DNA of 64,000 nt from Arthrobacter methylotrophus (GTDB lineage: Bacteria; Actinomycetota; Actinomycetes; Actinomycetales; Micrococcaceae), in assembly GCF_039539965.1 (NCBI RefSeq), contig NZ_BAABED010000001.1:4588001-4652000 (forward strand), in the 5' to 3' direction. The translations under genes and the position numbers were made by a program. The stretch's first letter is position 1, and the number at the start of each line of letters is the position of its first letter. Below, piece by piece: positions 1 to 7,912 of the stretch. The notes below the pieces were generated by a model, which saw only the letters and a program-made list of their open reading frames with translations, ran no database searches and was not told the origin of the DNA.

Positions 1-156
1 GGCGGCATGCTCATCGTGTGCGGAGTGATCCTGGTGCGCCTCGATGAACTGCGGGCCGGCAAGCGTGATGCCGCTGAGTCCGCAAACTTCAGGGCGGCGC
101 GGGAGCTTGACCACGCGAACGACGTCGAGCCCGTCCCTTCCGAGAGGGTCCTCTAG
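1..156 (+). CDS. C-terminal end of a membrane protein (partial)
   Basis: The frame is open from the first base of the window to a TAG at 154-156, giving the last 51 residues of a protein that starts upstream. It begins with a hydrophobic stretch (GGMLIVCGVILVRL), typical of a final transmembrane helix, followed by a polar tail rich in Arg, Asp and Glu that should lie in the cytoplasm. The glycine-rich last helix resembles the end of EamA/DMT-type transporters, but the fragment is too short to assign a family. Confidence 0.5.
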   Translation, partial: GGMLIVCGVILVRLDELRAGKRDAAESANFRAARELDHANDVEPVPSERVL

Positions 157-195
157 ACCTCCCCTGCCTAGGCCAGGCTGGCCTAGCATGTTGGT

Positions 196-468
196 ATGTG
201 CCGCAACATCCACACCCTTCACAATTTCGAGCCACGAGCCACCTCGGCGGAGGTGGAAGCTGCAGCCCTGCAATACGTGCGCAAGATCAGTGGAAGTACA
301 AAGCCGTCCAAAGCCAACGAGGAGGCTTTCGCCGAAGCCGTCCACGAGATCGCGCACATCACCCAGCATCTGCTTGATTCCCTGGTGACCCACGCGCCTG
401 CTCGGAATCGCGACGAGGAGGCGGCCAAGGCCAAGGCGCGGTCCGCTGTTCGTTTCGGAACGGCCTAG
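196..468 (+). CDS. DUF2277 family protein
   Basis: A 90-residue protein opening MCRNIHTLHNFEP, the hallmark start of the DUF2277 family, followed by the family-typical AALQYVRKISG and a His-rich AEAVHEIAHITQHLL segment. It is predicted to be soluble and largely helical. No biochemical role is known to me. It stands alone, 79 bp from the convergent copper ATPase gene, with a 66-bp palindrome between them. The ATG start matches the family N-terminus. Confidence 0.85.
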   Translation: MCRNIHTLHNFEPRATSAEVEAAALQYVRKISGSTKPSKANEEAFAEAVHEIAHITQHLLDSLVTHAPARNRDEEAAKAKARSAVRFGTA

Positions 469-471
469 GCG

Positions 472-537
472 CCCAACTAGCTCGCATTTGGTGTCGTTTT
501 GAGGCTCGAAAGCGACAACAAATGCGAGCTAGTTGGG
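472..537. repeat. 66-bp intergenic palindrome, copy 1
   Basis: An inverted repeat with 29-nt arms that begin CCCAACTAGCTCGCATTTG and differ at two positions, around an 8-nt loop. It lies between the convergent DUF2277 and copA genes and could fold as a bidirectional terminator. A second copy of the same length and nearly the same sequence lies at 17389-17454, so it looks like a dispersed repeat rather than a one-off terminator. Confidence 0.8.
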
Positions 538-547
538 GAGGCAGAGG

Positions 548-2854
548 CTACTTTGCGAAGGACCGCAGCCGAAGCGAGTTCGCGACCACCAGGACCGAGC
601 TTGCAGCCATGGCCGCGCCGGCGATCATGGGGTTGAGCAATCCCAACGCCGCCACCGGGATGCCGATGGCGTTGTAGAAAAAGGCCCAGAACAGGTTTGT
701 CTTGATGGTGCTGAGCGTCTTCCGGGACAGCTCGATGGCTTGCACCAGCTGGCCGAGATCGCTGCCCATCACGGTCAGGTCCGAGGCCTCAATGGCCACG
801 TCCGTCCCCGATCCCATGGCGATCCCCAGGTCTGCTTGCGCCAAAGCTGCGGCATCGTTGACCCCGTCCCCGGCCATTGCCACCGTGAAGCCCTGGGCTT
901 GGAGTTTCTTGACCGCGTCCACTTTTCCTTCCGGCAGCACACCGGCGAACACATCTTCCGGGGCAATCCCGACGGCGGTAGCCACTTGCGCGGCCACAGC
1001 GGCGTTGTCTCCGGTCAGCAGCAGGGGGCGGATTCCAAGCTCCTTGAGCCTCTCGATTGCAGCGGCCGAGCTTGCTTTGATGGAGTCCCGTAGCGTGATG
1101 ATTCCTGCGGGCTTCCCGTCCACAGCAACCCAAATGGCCGTAGCACCACCGGTTTCCTCGGTGGCCAGTGCTTGGCGTTGAGCGTCGCCCGGGAAGATTC
1201 CGTTGTGTTCCAACCAGCCCGTCCTGCCCACCACGACAGTGCGGTCAGCGCCGGTTCCATTCAGCGCAACTTTCCCACGGACTCCGCCGCCCGGGGCTGA
1301 ACTGAAGTCCTTCACGGCAGGGAGCGGGCCGGCGTCGCGCATTGCGGACTGTGCGGCAACGGCAATGGCATGGGCGATGGGGTGCTCGGATGCTGCCTCA
1401 ACAGCGCCTGCGAGAGACAGGACGTCGGCAGGGGAGTGGCCGTCCAAGTCCAGCGTGTGCCCGACTGCCAGCTTGCCGAGGGTGACGGTGCCCGTCTTAT
1501 CCAGCAGGATGGCGTCCACCGTGCGCGTATCTTCAAGTACCTGTGGACCCTTGATGAGGATGCCGAGCTGGGCCCCACGGCCGGTTCCGGTGAGGAGGCC
1601 GACAGGTGTGGCGAGTCCAAGCGCACACGGGCAGGCAATCACGAGCACAGCCACGGCCGCCGTGAACGAGGCGTTGAGGTCCCCGCTCAGGGCGAGCCAG
1701 AAAACGAAGGTGACAACGGCGATGAGCAGAACCACCGGAACGAAGACGGCACTGATGCGATCGGCGAGCCGCGCGATCGGGGCTTTGCCCGTCTGTGCCT
1801 GACTCACCAAGCGTCCCATTTGCGCGAGTGTGGTGTCGGAACCGACCCTAGTGGCTCTGACCAACAGCCGGCCCGAGGTGTTGATGGTGGCGCCTGTGAC
1901 CTGGCTGCCGGGTCCGGCCTCGACGGGAACGGATTCGCCGGTGACCAACGAAGCGTCTATGGCAGATGCACCGCTCGTCACGACGCCGTCGGTGGCGATC
2001 TTCTCTCCGGGTCGAACCACGAAGATATCGCCGGCCAGGAGTTGTTCGGCCGGGATCTTGTGCTCGACGCCGTCGCGGAGCACCGTTGCGTCCTTGGCCC
2101 CCAGATCGAGGAGGGCCTTGAGGGCATCCCCGGCTTTGGCCTTGGCGTTGGCCTCGAGATAGCGGCCGAGAAGCAGGAACGTAGTAACCACTGCGGCCAC
2201 TTCGAAGTACAGCCCGCCGCCCATGGACTCCATGCCAGGGTGTTCATTGATCATGGGGTCGGCGAAAAGCTGCCACGCCGAATAGAGGTACGCGGCCAGG
2301 ACTCCAATGGAGACGAGCGTGTCCATAGTGGAGGCGAAGTGGCGGGCGTTGATTGCGGCGGCGCGATGGAAGGGCCAAGCAGCCCAACTCACCACCGGAA
2401 GTGCCAGGACGGCCGCCACCCAGCCCCACTGCGGGAACTGCAACGCCGGGATCATCGAGATGGCGAAGACCGGGACGGTCAGCACTGCGGCCGTAATCAG
2501 CCGTGGTTTCAGCTGGCGCGCAGCAGGCCCGTGATGCATGTGGTCGCCAGCCATGTGTCCCGCATGGTCGACCGCCATGACATGGTGCTCGATGAGCGGA
2601 GGGTTTGGCCTCGATTCGTGGATCCGGGCTTTGTAGCCCGTTGCGTTGACCGTGTCCACGATTTGTTGGTCCGTGACGTCGGCCGGGACTTTTACCTGGG
2701 CTGATTCGAGCGGGAGGTTGACGGAGGCCTCCACGCCGTCGAGCTTGCCTAGTTTCCGTTCCACACGGGCAACGCACGATGCGCATGTCATCCCCTCGAT
2801 GTCGAGTTCGATGATGCGCGTACCCGACTGATGGAGGATGTCCTGATTGTTCAC
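548..2854 (-). CDS. copA: Cu(+)-exporting P1B-type ATPase
   Basis: A 768-residue heavy-metal ATPase that should pump Cu(I) out of the cytoplasm. The order is: an N-terminal metal-binding domain with GMTCASC (residues 21-27), a His/Met-rich linker (about 90-112), membrane helices, the CPC metal site (CPCALGLATP, about 405), the phosphorylation motif DKTGTVT (about 450), an SEHPIAHA nucleotide-site histidine, TGDN, and the hinge GDGVNDAAAL (about 660). YN in the seventh helix (FFYNAIG) and the M-x2-SS pattern in the eighth (AAMAASSV) are the Cu(I) signature. It is the last gene of csoR-copZ-copA, 8 bp after copZ, and is presumably repressed by CsoR. Confidence 0.95.
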   Translation of the reverse strand: MNNQDILHQSGTRIIELDIEGMTCASCVARVERKLGKLDGVEASVNLPLESAQVKVPADVTDQQIVDTVNATGYKARIHESRPNPPLIEHHVMAVDHAGHMAGDHMHHGPAARQLKPRLITAAVLTVPVFAISMIPALQFPQWGWVAAVLALPVVSWAAWPFHRAAAINARHFASTMDTLVSIGVLAAYLYSAWQLFADPMINEHPGMESMGGGLYFEVAAVVTTFLLLGRYLEANAKAKAGDALKALLDLGAKDATVLRDGVEHKIPAEQLLAGDIFVVRPGEKIATDGVVTSGASAIDASLVTGESVPVEAGPGSQVTGATINTSGRLLVRATRVGSDTTLAQMGRLVSQAQTGKAPIARLADRISAVFVPVVLLIAVVTFVFWLALSGDLNASFTAAVAVLVIACPCALGLATPVGLLTGTGRGAQLGILIKGPQVLEDTRTVDAILLDKTGTVTLGKLAVGHTLDLDGHSPADVLSLAGAVEAASEHPIAHAIAVAAQSAMRDAGPLPAVKDFSSAPGGGVRGKVALNGTGADRTVVVGRTGWLEHNGIFPGDAQRQALATEETGGATAIWVAVDGKPAGIITLRDSIKASSAAAIERLKELGIRPLLLTGDNAAVAAQVATAVGIAPEDVFAGVLPEGKVDAVKKLQAQGFTVAMAGDGVNDAAALAQADLGIAMGSGTDVAIEASDLTVMGSDLGQLVQAIELSRKTLSTIKTNLFWAFFYNAIGIPVAALGLLNPMIAGAAMAASSVLVVANSLRLRSFAK

Positions 2855-2862
2855 ATTGGCCC

Positions 2863-3102
2863 CTAGGCCTCGTTGGCGACTACCAAGTAGCCGGCTTCGG
2901 CGACGGCTTCGCCGATCTCCGACGGCGACAACTCCTGAGTGGAGGTGATGGTGACTGTGGAGATTCCGCCGTCATTCAGATCGATCTCGACACTTTCCAC
3001 GCCGGCCAGGGACTCGATTTCCTCGCTGACGGCTGAAACGCAGTGCCCGCAGGTCATGCCGGAAACACTGACGTTCGTTTGGATGGTTGCAGTGTGGCCC
3101 AT
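2863..3102 (-). CDS. copZ: Copper chaperone CopZ-like
   Basis: A 79-residue heavy-metal-associated (HMA) domain protein with the ferredoxin-like pattern and the copper motif GMTCGHC at residues 15-21. It should bind Cu(I) in the cytoplasm and pass it to the adjacent CopA. The ATG at 3102 is chosen because an AAGGAG site lies 8 nt upstream and the protein then begins at the conserved first beta strand; the longer open frame would run back into csoR. Middle gene of the copper operon. Confidence 0.92.
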   Translation of the reverse strand: MGHTATIQTNVSVSGMTCGHCVSAVSEEIESLAGVESVEIDLNDGGISTVTITSTQELSPSEIGEAVAEAGYLVVANEA

Positions 3103-3151
3103 GGCGTACTCCTTGGTGGTGAGTTGGATGGTGTGGTGGGTGCTGGCGGGA

Positions 3152-3502
3152 TTACCGCAGCAGGCGCCCGATGGCATCAGCAGCCTCCTTGACTTTGATG
3201 TCGATTTTCTCCGCACGGATTTCCGGGTCTGCCTCGGAGGCGGCGCCCGCTACGCAGTGTCCGATATGTTCTTCGACGAGTCCTAGGCTGACGGCGTGCA
3301 AGGCCTTGGTGGCGGCAGCAACCTGGGTGAGGATGTCGATGCAGTATTTGTCCTCCTCCACCATGCGGGCAATGCCGCGGACCTGACCCTCGATGCGTTT
3401 CAGGCGGCGCAGGTAGGCGTCCTTATTGGCTGAGTATCCGTGCACGGCTGCAGGCTCAAGCTCGATGACCGGGGGGTTGATTTGCAGGTCTGCCTTGCTC
3501 AT
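3152..3502 (-). CDS. csoR: Copper-sensing repressor CsoR
   Basis: A 116-residue all-helical DUF156/CsoR-family repressor. The copper ligands are present as C54, H79 and C83, with the same 25- and 4-residue spacing as the C36-H61-C65 set of Mycobacterium tuberculosis CsoR. The N-terminal LRRLKRIEGQVRGI helix is typical of the family. In the absence of copper it should bind the two palindromes just upstream of its own start; Cu(I) would release it. First gene of the copper operon. Confidence 0.93.
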   Translation of the reverse strand: MSKADLQINPPVIELEPAAVHGYSANKDAYLRRLKRIEGQVRGIARMVEEDKYCIDILTQVAAATKALHAVSLGLVEEHIGHCVAGAASEADPEIRAEKIDIKVKEAADAIGRLLR

Positions 3503-3513
3503 GTCATTACGAT

Positions 3514-3554
3514 ATACCCCCAGGGGGTATCAATACAAGTACCCCCTGGGGGTA
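3514..3554. promoter_or_regulatory. Double CsoR operator
   Basis: Two palindromes lie just upstream of csoR: ATACCCCCAGGGGGTAT at 3514-3530 and TACCCCCTGGGGGTA at 3540-3554, with centres 25 bp apart. GC-rich C-run/G-run palindromes flanked by AT are the known operator type for CsoR proteins. Their place 12-52 bp ahead of the csoR start implies autoregulation of the whole operon. Confidence 0.85.
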
Positions 3555-3582
3555 TATCAATCTAGTGACAGGGTGTCCAGCG

Positions 3583-3981
3583 TCAGCTTCCTGGCCGGCT
3601 CACTAGCTGGATGAGGTTACCGCAAGTGTCATCCAGGACTGCCGTAACCACGGGACCCATGGGCGTTGGCGGTTGCATGAAGGTCACGCCCAAGGCTTGG
3701 AGTTCCTGGTGGGCTGAAGCGACGTCATCCACCGCGAACGAGGCCGCGGGAATTCCATCGGCGACGAGTGCCTGTTTGTAGGTCTTCGCAGCAGGGTGCT
3801 GGTCCGGTTCAAGGAGTAGTTCAACGCCTTCGGGTTCTCCGGCGCCAACAACCGTCAGCCACCGGTAGTCCCCGGCGGGCACGTCCGCCTTGGGAACGAA
3901 TCCCAGTTTCCCGGTATAGAAGGCCAGCGCCTTGTCCTGATCGTCGACAAAGACGCTGGTTACATGGATGCGGGGCTGCAT
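3583..3981 (-). CDS. Glyoxalase/VOC superfamily protein
   Basis: A 132-residue vicinal-oxygen-chelate fold protein with two beta-alpha-beta-beta-beta halves: VTSVFVDDQDKALAFYTGKLGF at the start and ASFAVDDVASAHQELQALG in the second half, ending DTCGNLIQL. It resembles the bleomycin-resistance / YP_-type small glyoxalase group, whose substrates are mostly unknown. The ATG at 3981 has an AGGAG site 7 nt upstream; a longer frame exists but would run into the next gene. Possibly co-transcribed with the upstream EAL gene, 35 bp away. Confidence 0.8.
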   Translation of the reverse strand: MQPRIHVTSVFVDDQDKALAFYTGKLGFVPKADVPAGDYRWLTVVGAGEPEGVELLLEPDQHPAAKTYKQALVADGIPAASFAVDDVASAHQELQALGVTFMQPPTPMGPVVTAVLDDTCGNLIQLVSRPGS

Positions 3982-4016
3982 GGGAATCTCCTGATCGTTC
4001 CGGGCACTGGTGGCGG

Positions 4017-5462
4017 TCATGGTTGTTCGGTGGTTGTCGATCCTACTCTTTGCCATCTCGAACCCGCCGACTCATTGCCCCACTCTGCCCAGTCTTCGGG
4101 TCGGAGCGAGGGGCGGCCGAGCAGGTAGCCTTGCGCCGCGGTCATCCCGAGCTTGGCGACCGCAGCCAACTCGGCTTCGGTCTCGATCCCTTCGGCCACT
4201 AGGGTTGCTCCTATTTCCGAGGAAAAACCAACCATTGCGGCTCCCAGGGCCCGCTGTCCCGGATCTGCGTCGATTCCCGCGATGATCCCGCGATCAAGCT
4301 TGATCAGCTCCGGCTTGAGCTGCAGGATGTGGCGCATGGAAGCAAAACCCGCTCCGGCGTCGTCGACGGCGATTCGCAGGCCCGCGCGACGCAGCGGTGC
4401 CAGTGCTTCAGCGAGCGGTTCATAGTTGCAGACTTCGTGGCGCTCGGTGAGTTCGAGCACGATACGGTGCAGGGGGAGGGCGGATTCTCTCAGTGCGGCC
4501 GCAAACCGAGGGTCAAGACACGAGCGTGGCGAGAGATTCGCACCCACGTACAGTCCCGGCGGAAGTCCGCCTGCGGAGGCCAACGCGGTCCGGAACGCAA
4601 GGATTTCAAGTTCGATATCCAGTCCGATGGAAGCCGCCTCAATAAAACGAACTTCAGTGGATGCTCCCGCCCGTCCGCCGAATCGTGTCAAGGCTTCCAC
4701 TCCGACGACGTTGCCCGTTTCCAACGATGTGATCGGTTGGAAAGCCGTCGTGAGCGAGTCCCCCGTGAGCAATTCCCTGGTGCGGGCAGTGGCTGCCGCG
4801 CGGGACAACGCGGACTGTGCGTCCAGGATGCGAGAGTTACCCTCAAAGCCGCGAGCCTTGCCTTCCCGATCACGCACTGGCCTCCCGGACACGTCCACCA
4901 AGACCCGGCTGCCATTCCGGTGGCGGCATACCGTGACCACCCGGGACCATGAGGAGTCCCCGTCTTCCCTGGCTTTCCAGTCTTCCCGGGCTTCCGTCAA
5001 ATCGGCGCGGTCGATCACCGCGGTGATGTGCCTTCCCAGCAGCTCCGCCGGTTCGTATCCGGTGATGTCCTTGCAGCCCGCACTGCAGAAGGTGAACCGG
5101 CCGTCGGGGCCGATGGCCCATAGCCAGTCGAGGCTTACGCGCAGGGCAGTGTCCATCAAATGGGAGGTGCGGAATGCTTGGCTTCGTTCCTGCTGTTGCT
5201 GCCGCACGAGGCGCCATGCTGCCAGGACCACCAGGGGCACTACCAGCAGCGAAAGAAGACCAGGGAAGGCCGTGGAATCGTCGATGCCTCCCCACGGCGG
5301 GTATCCAAGAGCCATGGGCAGGCGAATAGACAGGGCGACCGCGGCCTCGACAAATATGACGATCAGCAGCCACCATCCAGTCGAAGCCGACGCCAGCCGG
5401 GTCGCTTGGCGTTCTCTTCGGTAGGGCATCTTCTTGAGCCTTGGAACGCGCATGAAGGGCAT
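4017..5462 (-). CDS. Membrane PAS-EAL protein, putative cyclic-di-GMP phosphodiesterase
   Basis: About 481 residues: two membrane segments near the N-terminus, a PAS domain (WLWAIGPDGRFTFCSAGCKDITGYEPAELLG) with a PAC-like tail, and a C-terminal EAL domain. The catalytic signatures are intact: EALTRF, the N of ANLSPRS, ELTERHE, the DDAGAG pair, K in LIKLDR and E in VAEGIE, so hydrolysis of c-di-GMP is expected. I prefer the ATG at 5462. The open frame continues to a TTG at 5585, but that would place a strong hairpin (5511-5549) inside the coding region. No diguanylate cyclase domain is present. Confidence 0.85.
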   Translation of the reverse strand: MPFMRVPRLKKMPYRRERQATRLASASTGWWLLIVIFVEAAVALSIRLPMALGYPPWGGIDDSTAFPGLLSLLVVPLVVLAAWRLVRQQQQERSQAFRTSHLMDTALRVSLDWLWAIGPDGRFTFCSAGCKDITGYEPAELLGRHITAVIDRADLTEAREDWKAREDGDSSWSRVVTVCRHRNGSRVLVDVSGRPVRDREGKARGFEGNSRILDAQSALSRAAATARTRELLTGDSLTTAFQPITSLETGNVVGVEALTRFGGRAGASTEVRFIEAASIGLDIELEILAFRTALASAGGLPPGLYVGANLSPRSCLDPRFAAALRESALPLHRIVLELTERHEVCNYEPLAEALAPLRRAGLRIAVDDAGAGFASMRHILQLKPELIKLDRGIIAGIDADPGQRALGAAMVGFSSEIGATLVAEGIETEAELAAVAKLGMTAAQGYLLGRPSLRPEDWAEWGNESAGSRWQRVGSTTTEQP

Positions 5463-5510
5463 CACCCAATAGTGCCACCAAGCTCGGGGATTGGGGGGCT
5501 TAAACAAAGA

Positions 5511-5549
5511 GCTCCGGAGTGCGTTATTGGGGGATACGCACTCCGGAGC
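5511..5549 (-). promoter_or_regulatory. Leader hairpin ahead of the EAL gene
   Basis: A perfect 13-bp inverted repeat, GCTCCGGAGTGCG and its complement, around a 13-nt loop. Read on the minus strand it is followed by TCTTTGTTT, so it has the look of an attenuator or terminator in the leader of the EAL gene. No gene on the minus strand upstream needs a terminator here. Confidence 0.5.
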
Positions 5550-5751
5550 GGACTTTGGAGCAGGTTCTTTGCTTCCTGCTGACAATTAGCTTACGTGCCC
5601 TGACTGCCCTCCGCTACCAATCCGAATAACTACTTTCACTTTACTTTTTACGGGCCTGAATCTGCGGCCGGATCCGGTGTTTGAACGACGCCCCCTTGTA
5701 GAGCACCCTGCGCGGGCCTAGCGTTAACTTGCACAGGAAGGGGTGGTCCAC

Positions 5752-5952
5752 GTGGAGATCTTCATGTGGTGGCTGGACATAGACCTCAAGAGCAAGGAAT
5801 GGTTGCGCGAAAACCTCCGTTCCACGGAACTTCCGCAGGAAGTTCTGCAATGTATCGCCGATGCCGGCGGCCCGCACCTTGATGACTTGGCCGGCGGCCT
5901 GAGTGATGCAGACTGGGACTTCATCGAGACGCAGTCCGAGTTCGTGGACTGA
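5752..5952 (+). CDS. Small acidic protein of an unrecognised family
   Basis: A 66-residue protein I do not recognise. The GTG at 5752 is chosen because AGGAAGGGG ends 8 nt before it and because the product then starts MEIFMWWLDIDL, aligning with the start MKILEWWPLVGA of the protein encoded at 61950-62183. Both share WW, a WL about ten residues later, a GG, and LSDA followed by D-W/F-IE near the end. Alternative starts are GTG 5743 and ATG 5764. It is acidic, has no membrane segment, and lies divergent from the EAL gene and 66 bp before the propeller gene. Confidence 0.6.
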   Translation: MEIFMWWLDIDLKSKEWLRENLRSTELPQEVLQCIADAGGPHLDDLAGGLSDADWDFIETQSEFVD

Positions 5953-6018
5953 ACCGGTTTCCTCGACCGGTCCGCAAAACCGTTGCGGCTCCCGCGCGGG
6001 AATGGTTGCATGGGGTTC

Positions 6019-7176
6019 ATGGCTACCGCAGAGAGTTATGTCTTGGCGATCGGGACCAAAAAGGGACTGTGGCTGGCGCGCAGCACAGACCGCAAAGACT
6101 GGTCCCTCTCCGGTCCGCACTTCCTCATGAGCGAGATCCCCAGCATCGGGATCGACACCCGTGGGGACACTCCCCGGATCATGGTGGGCGTGCGATCCGA
6201 ACACTGGGGGCCTACCGTGGCCCACTCCGATGACCTAGGCGCCACCTGGAGCGAGCCCGAACAAGGCGCCATCAAATTCCCCGAGGACACTGGGGCCGCG
6301 CTGGAGCGGATCTGGCAGATCTACCCCGATTCGGCGTCCCGGCCCGGCGTCGTCTGGGCCGGTTGCGAACCGATCTCGGTCTGGAAATCGACGGACGGGG
6401 GCGAGCACTTCGAGCTGAACCGGGGACTGTGGGATCACCCCCATCGCAGCGAATGGGGGGCAGGGTACGGCGGCGCTGCCGCCCACTCGATCGTGGTCAA
6501 CCCTTCCGGGGAGAACGTCCACGTCGCCATGAGCACCGGCGGGGTTTACAGATCGCTCGACGGCGGGGCCTCCTGGGAGGCCCGCAACAAGGGGATTACG
6601 GCTCGCTTCATGCCGGATCCCTACCCGGAGTTCGGCCAGTGTGTGCACAAGATCGCCGCGGATGCCGCCGTCGAAGGCCGACTGTATGCGCAGAACCACC
6701 ACGGCGTGTACCGCACGGACGACAACGGCGAGAACTGGATCTCGATCGCGGACGGGTTGCCAGCCGATTTCGGCTTCGTGATGCTCACCCATCCGCGCCG
6801 CGAAGGAACGGCCTGGGTGGTCCCGATCAAAGCGGACAGTGAGCGGATTCCGCCAGATGGCCGGCTTGCAGTGCACCGCACCGACGACGCCGGGAAGACC
6901 TGGAAACGCCTGGATGTGGGCCTCCCGGACCATGAATACAACGCCGTGCTCCGTGACGCGGCCGCGGTGGATTCGGCCGAACCCGTCGGGGTGTACTTCG
7001 GAACACGCGGTGGCTCGGTCTACGCCAGTGCCGACGAAGGCGAGACTTTCATTGAAGTTGCCTCGCACTTGCCTGATGTTTTGTGCGTCCGGGCTGCCGT
7101 TGTCTCAGGCGTTGTCTCCACAGATGGGGCCGCCGAAGTGGCCGCTGCCTCTGCGGCATCTGCCCTGCCAGCCTAG
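6019..7176 (+). CDS. BNR/Asp-box beta-propeller protein (sialidase-like fold)
   Basis: About 385 residues with repeated Asp-box turns of the S-x-D-x-G-x-T/S-W type: SDDLGATW, STDGGEHF, SLDGGASW, TDDNGENW, TDDAGKTW and SADEGETF. Such repeats build a six-bladed propeller of the sialidase / YVTN class. No secretion signal is visible, so it is probably cytoplasmic. The catalytic set of true sialidases cannot be confirmed. The first strand (YVLAIGTKKGLWLA) is kept by starting at the ATG at 6019; an ATG at 6010 is also possible. It is followed at 8 bp by the MoaD/ThiS-like gene. Confidence 0.8.
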   Translation: MATAESYVLAIGTKKGLWLARSTDRKDWSLSGPHFLMSEIPSIGIDTRGDTPRIMVGVRSEHWGPTVAHSDDLGATWSEPEQGAIKFPEDTGAALERIWQIYPDSASRPGVVWAGCEPISVWKSTDGGEHFELNRGLWDHPHRSEWGAGYGGAAAHSIVVNPSGENVHVAMSTGGVYRSLDGGASWEARNKGITARFMPDPYPEFGQCVHKIAADAAVEGRLYAQNHHGVYRTDDNGENWISIADGLPADFGFVMLTHPRREGTAWVVPIKADSERIPPDGRLAVHRTDDAGKTWKRLDVGLPDHEYNAVLRDAAAVDSAEPVGVYFGTRGGSVYASADEGETFIEVASHLPDVLCVRAAVVSGVVSTDGAAEVAAASAASALPA

Positions 7177-7184
7177 GACGGACC

Positions 7185-7472
7185 TTGCCCGATATCACCG
7201 TGGTTTTGCCCAGCATCCTCCAGCCACTCGCCGGCGGGCAGTCCTGCCTGACTGCGCCCGCCGACGGAGCTGTAACCGTGGAAAGCTTGCTCGACGCGGT
7301 GACCGGGGACTACCCGGTGCTGGCCCGGAGGCTCCGGGATGAAACCGGTTCCCTCCGCCGCTACGTGAATATTTACGTGAATGGCGAGGAGGTCCGGCGT
7401 CTGAAGGGTCTGGATACTGAGGTTGCGGCCGGCCAGGAGGTCTTGATCATCCAGTCCGTGGCTGGCGGCTGA
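7185..7472 (+). CDS. MoaD/ThiS-family ubiquitin-like protein
   Basis: A 95-residue beta-grasp protein that ends in VAGG. The C-terminal diglycine is the site adenylated and thiocarboxylated in MoaD, ThiS and related sulfur carriers. VNIYVNGEEVRRLKGLDTEVAAG resembles the central strand region of that family. The TTG at 7185 is chosen because AGGA lies 6 nt upstream, just beyond the stop of the propeller gene; the open frame continues upstream inside that gene without a ribosome site. Translational coupling to the propeller gene is likely. No moeB/thiF-like activating enzyme is in the window. Confidence 0.8.
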   Translation: MPDITVVLPSILQPLAGGQSCLTAPADGAVTVESLLDAVTGDYPVLARRLRDETGSLRRYVNIYVNGEEVRRLKGLDTEVAAGQEVLIIQSVAGG

Positions 7473-7488
7473 GCGGTTCGGGGCCAGG

Positions 7489-7725
7489 TCAGGCCACTCG
7501 CCAGACGGTGCATTCGTCGGTATTGATGGCCTTGCGCAGTCCGCTCAGCTGATCCATGATCCAGACGACGCCGATGCCCGGAGCCGTTTCCTGGACGCTG
7601 CCCCTGCGGATGACCACGTCATCGTAGGAGGGTCCGACGGAAAGGCGGGCTTCGATTTGGTCGCCGCGGTGCAACTGGTCAAGTGCGCGGACTCTTGTGG
7701 GCTGGGTTGATAGGTCCTTCAACAT
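7489..7725 (-). CDS. Conserved hypothetical protein, 78 residues
   Basis: The ATG at 7725 has a GGAGG site 7-8 nt upstream. The product (MLKDLSTQPTRVRALDQLHRG...) is rich in short beta-like segments, RGDQIEARLSVGPSYDDVVIRRGSV, and ends DECTVWRVA. There is no membrane segment or motif that I recognise. It converges with the MoaD/ThiS-like gene (17 bp apart). The good ribosome site and typical codon use support a real gene. Confidence 0.6.
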   Translation of the reverse strand: MLKDLSTQPTRVRALDQLHRGDQIEARLSVGPSYDDVVIRRGSVQETAPGIGVVWIMDQLSGLRKAINTDECTVWRVA

Positions 7726-7841
7726 GGTTGGCCTCCCTGGCTGGAGCTGCCAGCGTTTGCCGGCCATTCCAGTGTGGCGGGCCAATGTTGCAGGGTGATT
7801 TCGGCAGGGTTAGCCGTGGGTAAGACTTCGGTAGCCAAAAT

Positions 7842-7893
7842 AATCCATTGCCCCGCCTACCGGCGAAACGGCCGGGGAGCGGGGCAATGGATT
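7842..7893 (-). terminator. Terminator of the MHS transporter gene
   Basis: Inverted repeat with perfect 14-bp arms (AATCCATTGCCCCG and its complement). On the minus strand it is followed by ATTATTTT, as in a rho-independent terminator, and sits 20 bp after the stop of the transporter gene. Confidence 0.8.
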
Positions 7894-7912
7894 GGGGGGT
7901 GAGGCGAGGGAC

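Noticed and set aside
1370..2704. A 444-codon plus-strand open frame opposite copA
   Set aside because: Antisense of a P-type ATPase; no independent support.
5463..5585. Extension of the EAL protein to the TTG at 5585
   Set aside because: Would put a perfect 13-bp hairpin within the reading frame and has no ribosome site; kept only as an alternative.
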